NCBI RefSeq assembly: GCF_947623445.1
Contig: NC_135243.1
Span: 18,794,479-18,858,478 of the forward strand
Length of the DNA stretch: 64,000 nt
Direction of reading: 5' to 3'
From: Clavelina lepadiformis
Lineage: Eukaryota > Chordata > Ascidiacea > Aplousobranchia > Clavelinidae
The notes beneath the pieces were generated by a model. The model saw only the letters and a list, made by a program, of their open reading frames with translations, was not told where the DNA came from and did not search any database. The translations under genes and the position numbers were made by a program. Positions 62,501-64,000 of this stretch are shown piece by piece. Each line of letters starts with the position of its first letter. Position 1 is the first letter of the stretch.

Positions 62501-64000
62501 ATTTTGTTTGCGAAAAAGAGTAATTTTTTTATTATTTTTTTAAATGAATAGAAAAAAAAATGCAAAAGCCGGTTAACAATTGTATCGATGTCTTTACGTT
62601 TATATTAGTCATAAAAAATCATAACTTTTTCAATTTGGATTCTTTCAGTCGACTTTCACTTTATTTTTTTTTTTTAGAAAAACAAAAGTTTTTTTTAAGT
62701 TTTCAAGACCGATGACTTATATATATTTCACATAAAATACAAGAACCATTCGACGGCGTGTCGTGCACTTTCGACGAATACGAGTTCATTGTCATCCATT
62801 GAAATTTGCTTTCACGATGGATTTGGTCAATGCTTGATTTATTGTCAAAACTTCCGCTGCAGAGTGAATGCACTCGAAGTACCTTCAAACACAGCGTTGA
62901 ATTATCAATTGCTCCGGGCTATAGTGCTTTGTTAAACTTGGTTTACCAAGAGCCATTTAGGTTCAGGTCGCAGATGGACAAAGGTTTGAAGTCAAAAATA
63001 TCGTTTTTTTTTCTGTAGCCAGCGAAAGCGCTTCTGAAAGAAAATCGGATGCTTATAGGTTCTGTGTATTCAACCAGGATCATATTGAGAAAGAAAGAGT
63101 TTCTTGTGTTTATTAGAGAACATTTATAGAAATGTACAGATATGCTTTAAGGATAATAGTGTTGAAAAACATTGTGACGACTTACCGTATACTATAAGCT
63201 AACCATATCATTAGCTCTTGGTTTTTTATTTGTTCGCTTATCGTGGGATATTAACCACATGGCGTTTCCGTACAAAAATGATAAGAAATATTTTGCAATT
63301 TCTAATAAAACAAGGCAACGATACAAGAAACAATACAAGTCGGCATATGTTTTTCAGGTTAATAAAAGCATCAGTCTAACTACTTGAGCCATAGTTTACC
63401 TAAGCTCTACTTACGGTGACAAAGTCAAACCCCGTAGCAAACCAAGGCTTAAGACACAATTCTTCGTCTGGTGCTTACTTGGCGATAAGAATGTGTATCT
63501 TATATGGACGTATAGATAAGACTGAGTGAAAGAAAGCCGGCCAAGTGCCCATTTATTCATGCGGTTTATCACGTGCCGTGAAGTTGAGTTAAGACACAAA
63601 CTGTAATTCGTCATAATCAACTGCTAAGTCTATTTACTTTTTCCTTATACTTCAGAAAACAAGAGCAGTTAAGTTTACAGCTGAAAACATTTACAGCGTT
63701 TCATTTGAAGTCTAAAACATACCTCAAGTTGTATTTCAAATGTACGTCAAGTCACTGGTTCGTGCTAACAGTCGTACGTGCAGTAGGCCATAATTTAGAA
63801 GTCACATCGTCAAGTGATTAATGGGGAAAACCTTTTAAAACGCTTACATATTTCATTAAAGGTACTATTAAGTACTTGTACGAAGCTTAAAACGCTTATT
63901 ATTGCATACTTAATATTCAGCTTGCGGATGTTCTTATTAGTCGGGACGGTTTTCGAGCAGAGAGCCAGCAAAAACCGTTATCTTCTGCTGCTATTTAATT
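56590..64000. other. Gene-poor right end
   Basis: No gene I can support in about 7.4 kb. Overlapping open frames lie at 59426-59665 (+) and 59552-59827 (-), and others at 57829-58122 (-), 62258-62452 (+), 62703-62888 (-) and 62806-63018 (+). The last might join a block at 63019 through a 35-bp intron, which is too short to trust. These lengths are expected by chance at this base composition, so none is called. Confidence 0.45.

Noticed and set aside
62806-63110. Possible small plus-strand gene joining 62983 to 63019
   Set aside because: It needs a 35-bp intron, shorter than I would trust, and has no recognisable family.

Overview
The window is AT-rich animal DNA with small genes, compact introns with GT-AG ends, and secreted or membrane proteins of chordate type. 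The mix fits an invertebrate chordate, most likely a tunicate (ascidian, Ciona-like): two interleukin-17 genes, a steroid 5-alpha-reductase, a VPS26 retromer subunit, an EGF/zona-pellucida-domain protein, a Ly6 protein and an unassigned seven-membrane-pass family. The species is inferred from gene content, not shown directly. Exon coordinates were worked out by hand from splice signals and reading-phase agreement.

Layout. 1-340: a 205-bp tandem duplication that may hold an exon. About 0.65-3.0 kb: a broken Ty3/gypsy-type retroelement fossil on the minus strand. 3.4-4.2 kb: a weakly supported gene piece. 7.6-10.2 kb (+): an IL-17 gene whose second intron carries a decayed hAT transposon. 12.3-14.5 kb (+): a secreted collagen/TSP1/SRCR-like protein. 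15.3-16.1 kb: a decayed seven-pass membrane protein gene. 17.3-18.4 kb (+): steroid 5-alpha-reductase. 19.8-21.9 kb (+): the intact paralogue of the decayed seven-pass gene. 23.4-24.0 kb (+): a tentative unknown gene. 25.2-30.1 kb (-): VPS26 with two hAT insertions in its introns, both with perfect 8-bp target duplications. 35.8-41.1 kb (-): a signal peptide/EGF/ZP/transmembrane protein. 46.3-48.1 kb (-): a second IL-17. 49.5-50.6 kb (-): a tentative small gene. 55.7-56.6 kb (-): a GPI-anchored Ly6/uPAR-type protein. The last 7.4 kb has no gene I can support.

The genes do not form one pathway, but several are secreted or surface proteins of the immune or recognition type: two IL-17 cytokines, a collagen/TSP1/SRCR-like protein and a Ly6 protein. 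The same kappaB-like 10-mer, GGGGAATCCC, occurs twice upstream of the first IL-17 and once in intron 1 of the second. SRD5A and VPS26 are housekeeping or metabolic neighbours. The items I would look at first are the IL-17 pair, the SRCR/collagen protein with an unnamed C-terminal domain, the seven-pass receptor family with its deletion pseudogene, and the tandem exon-like repeat at the left edge.
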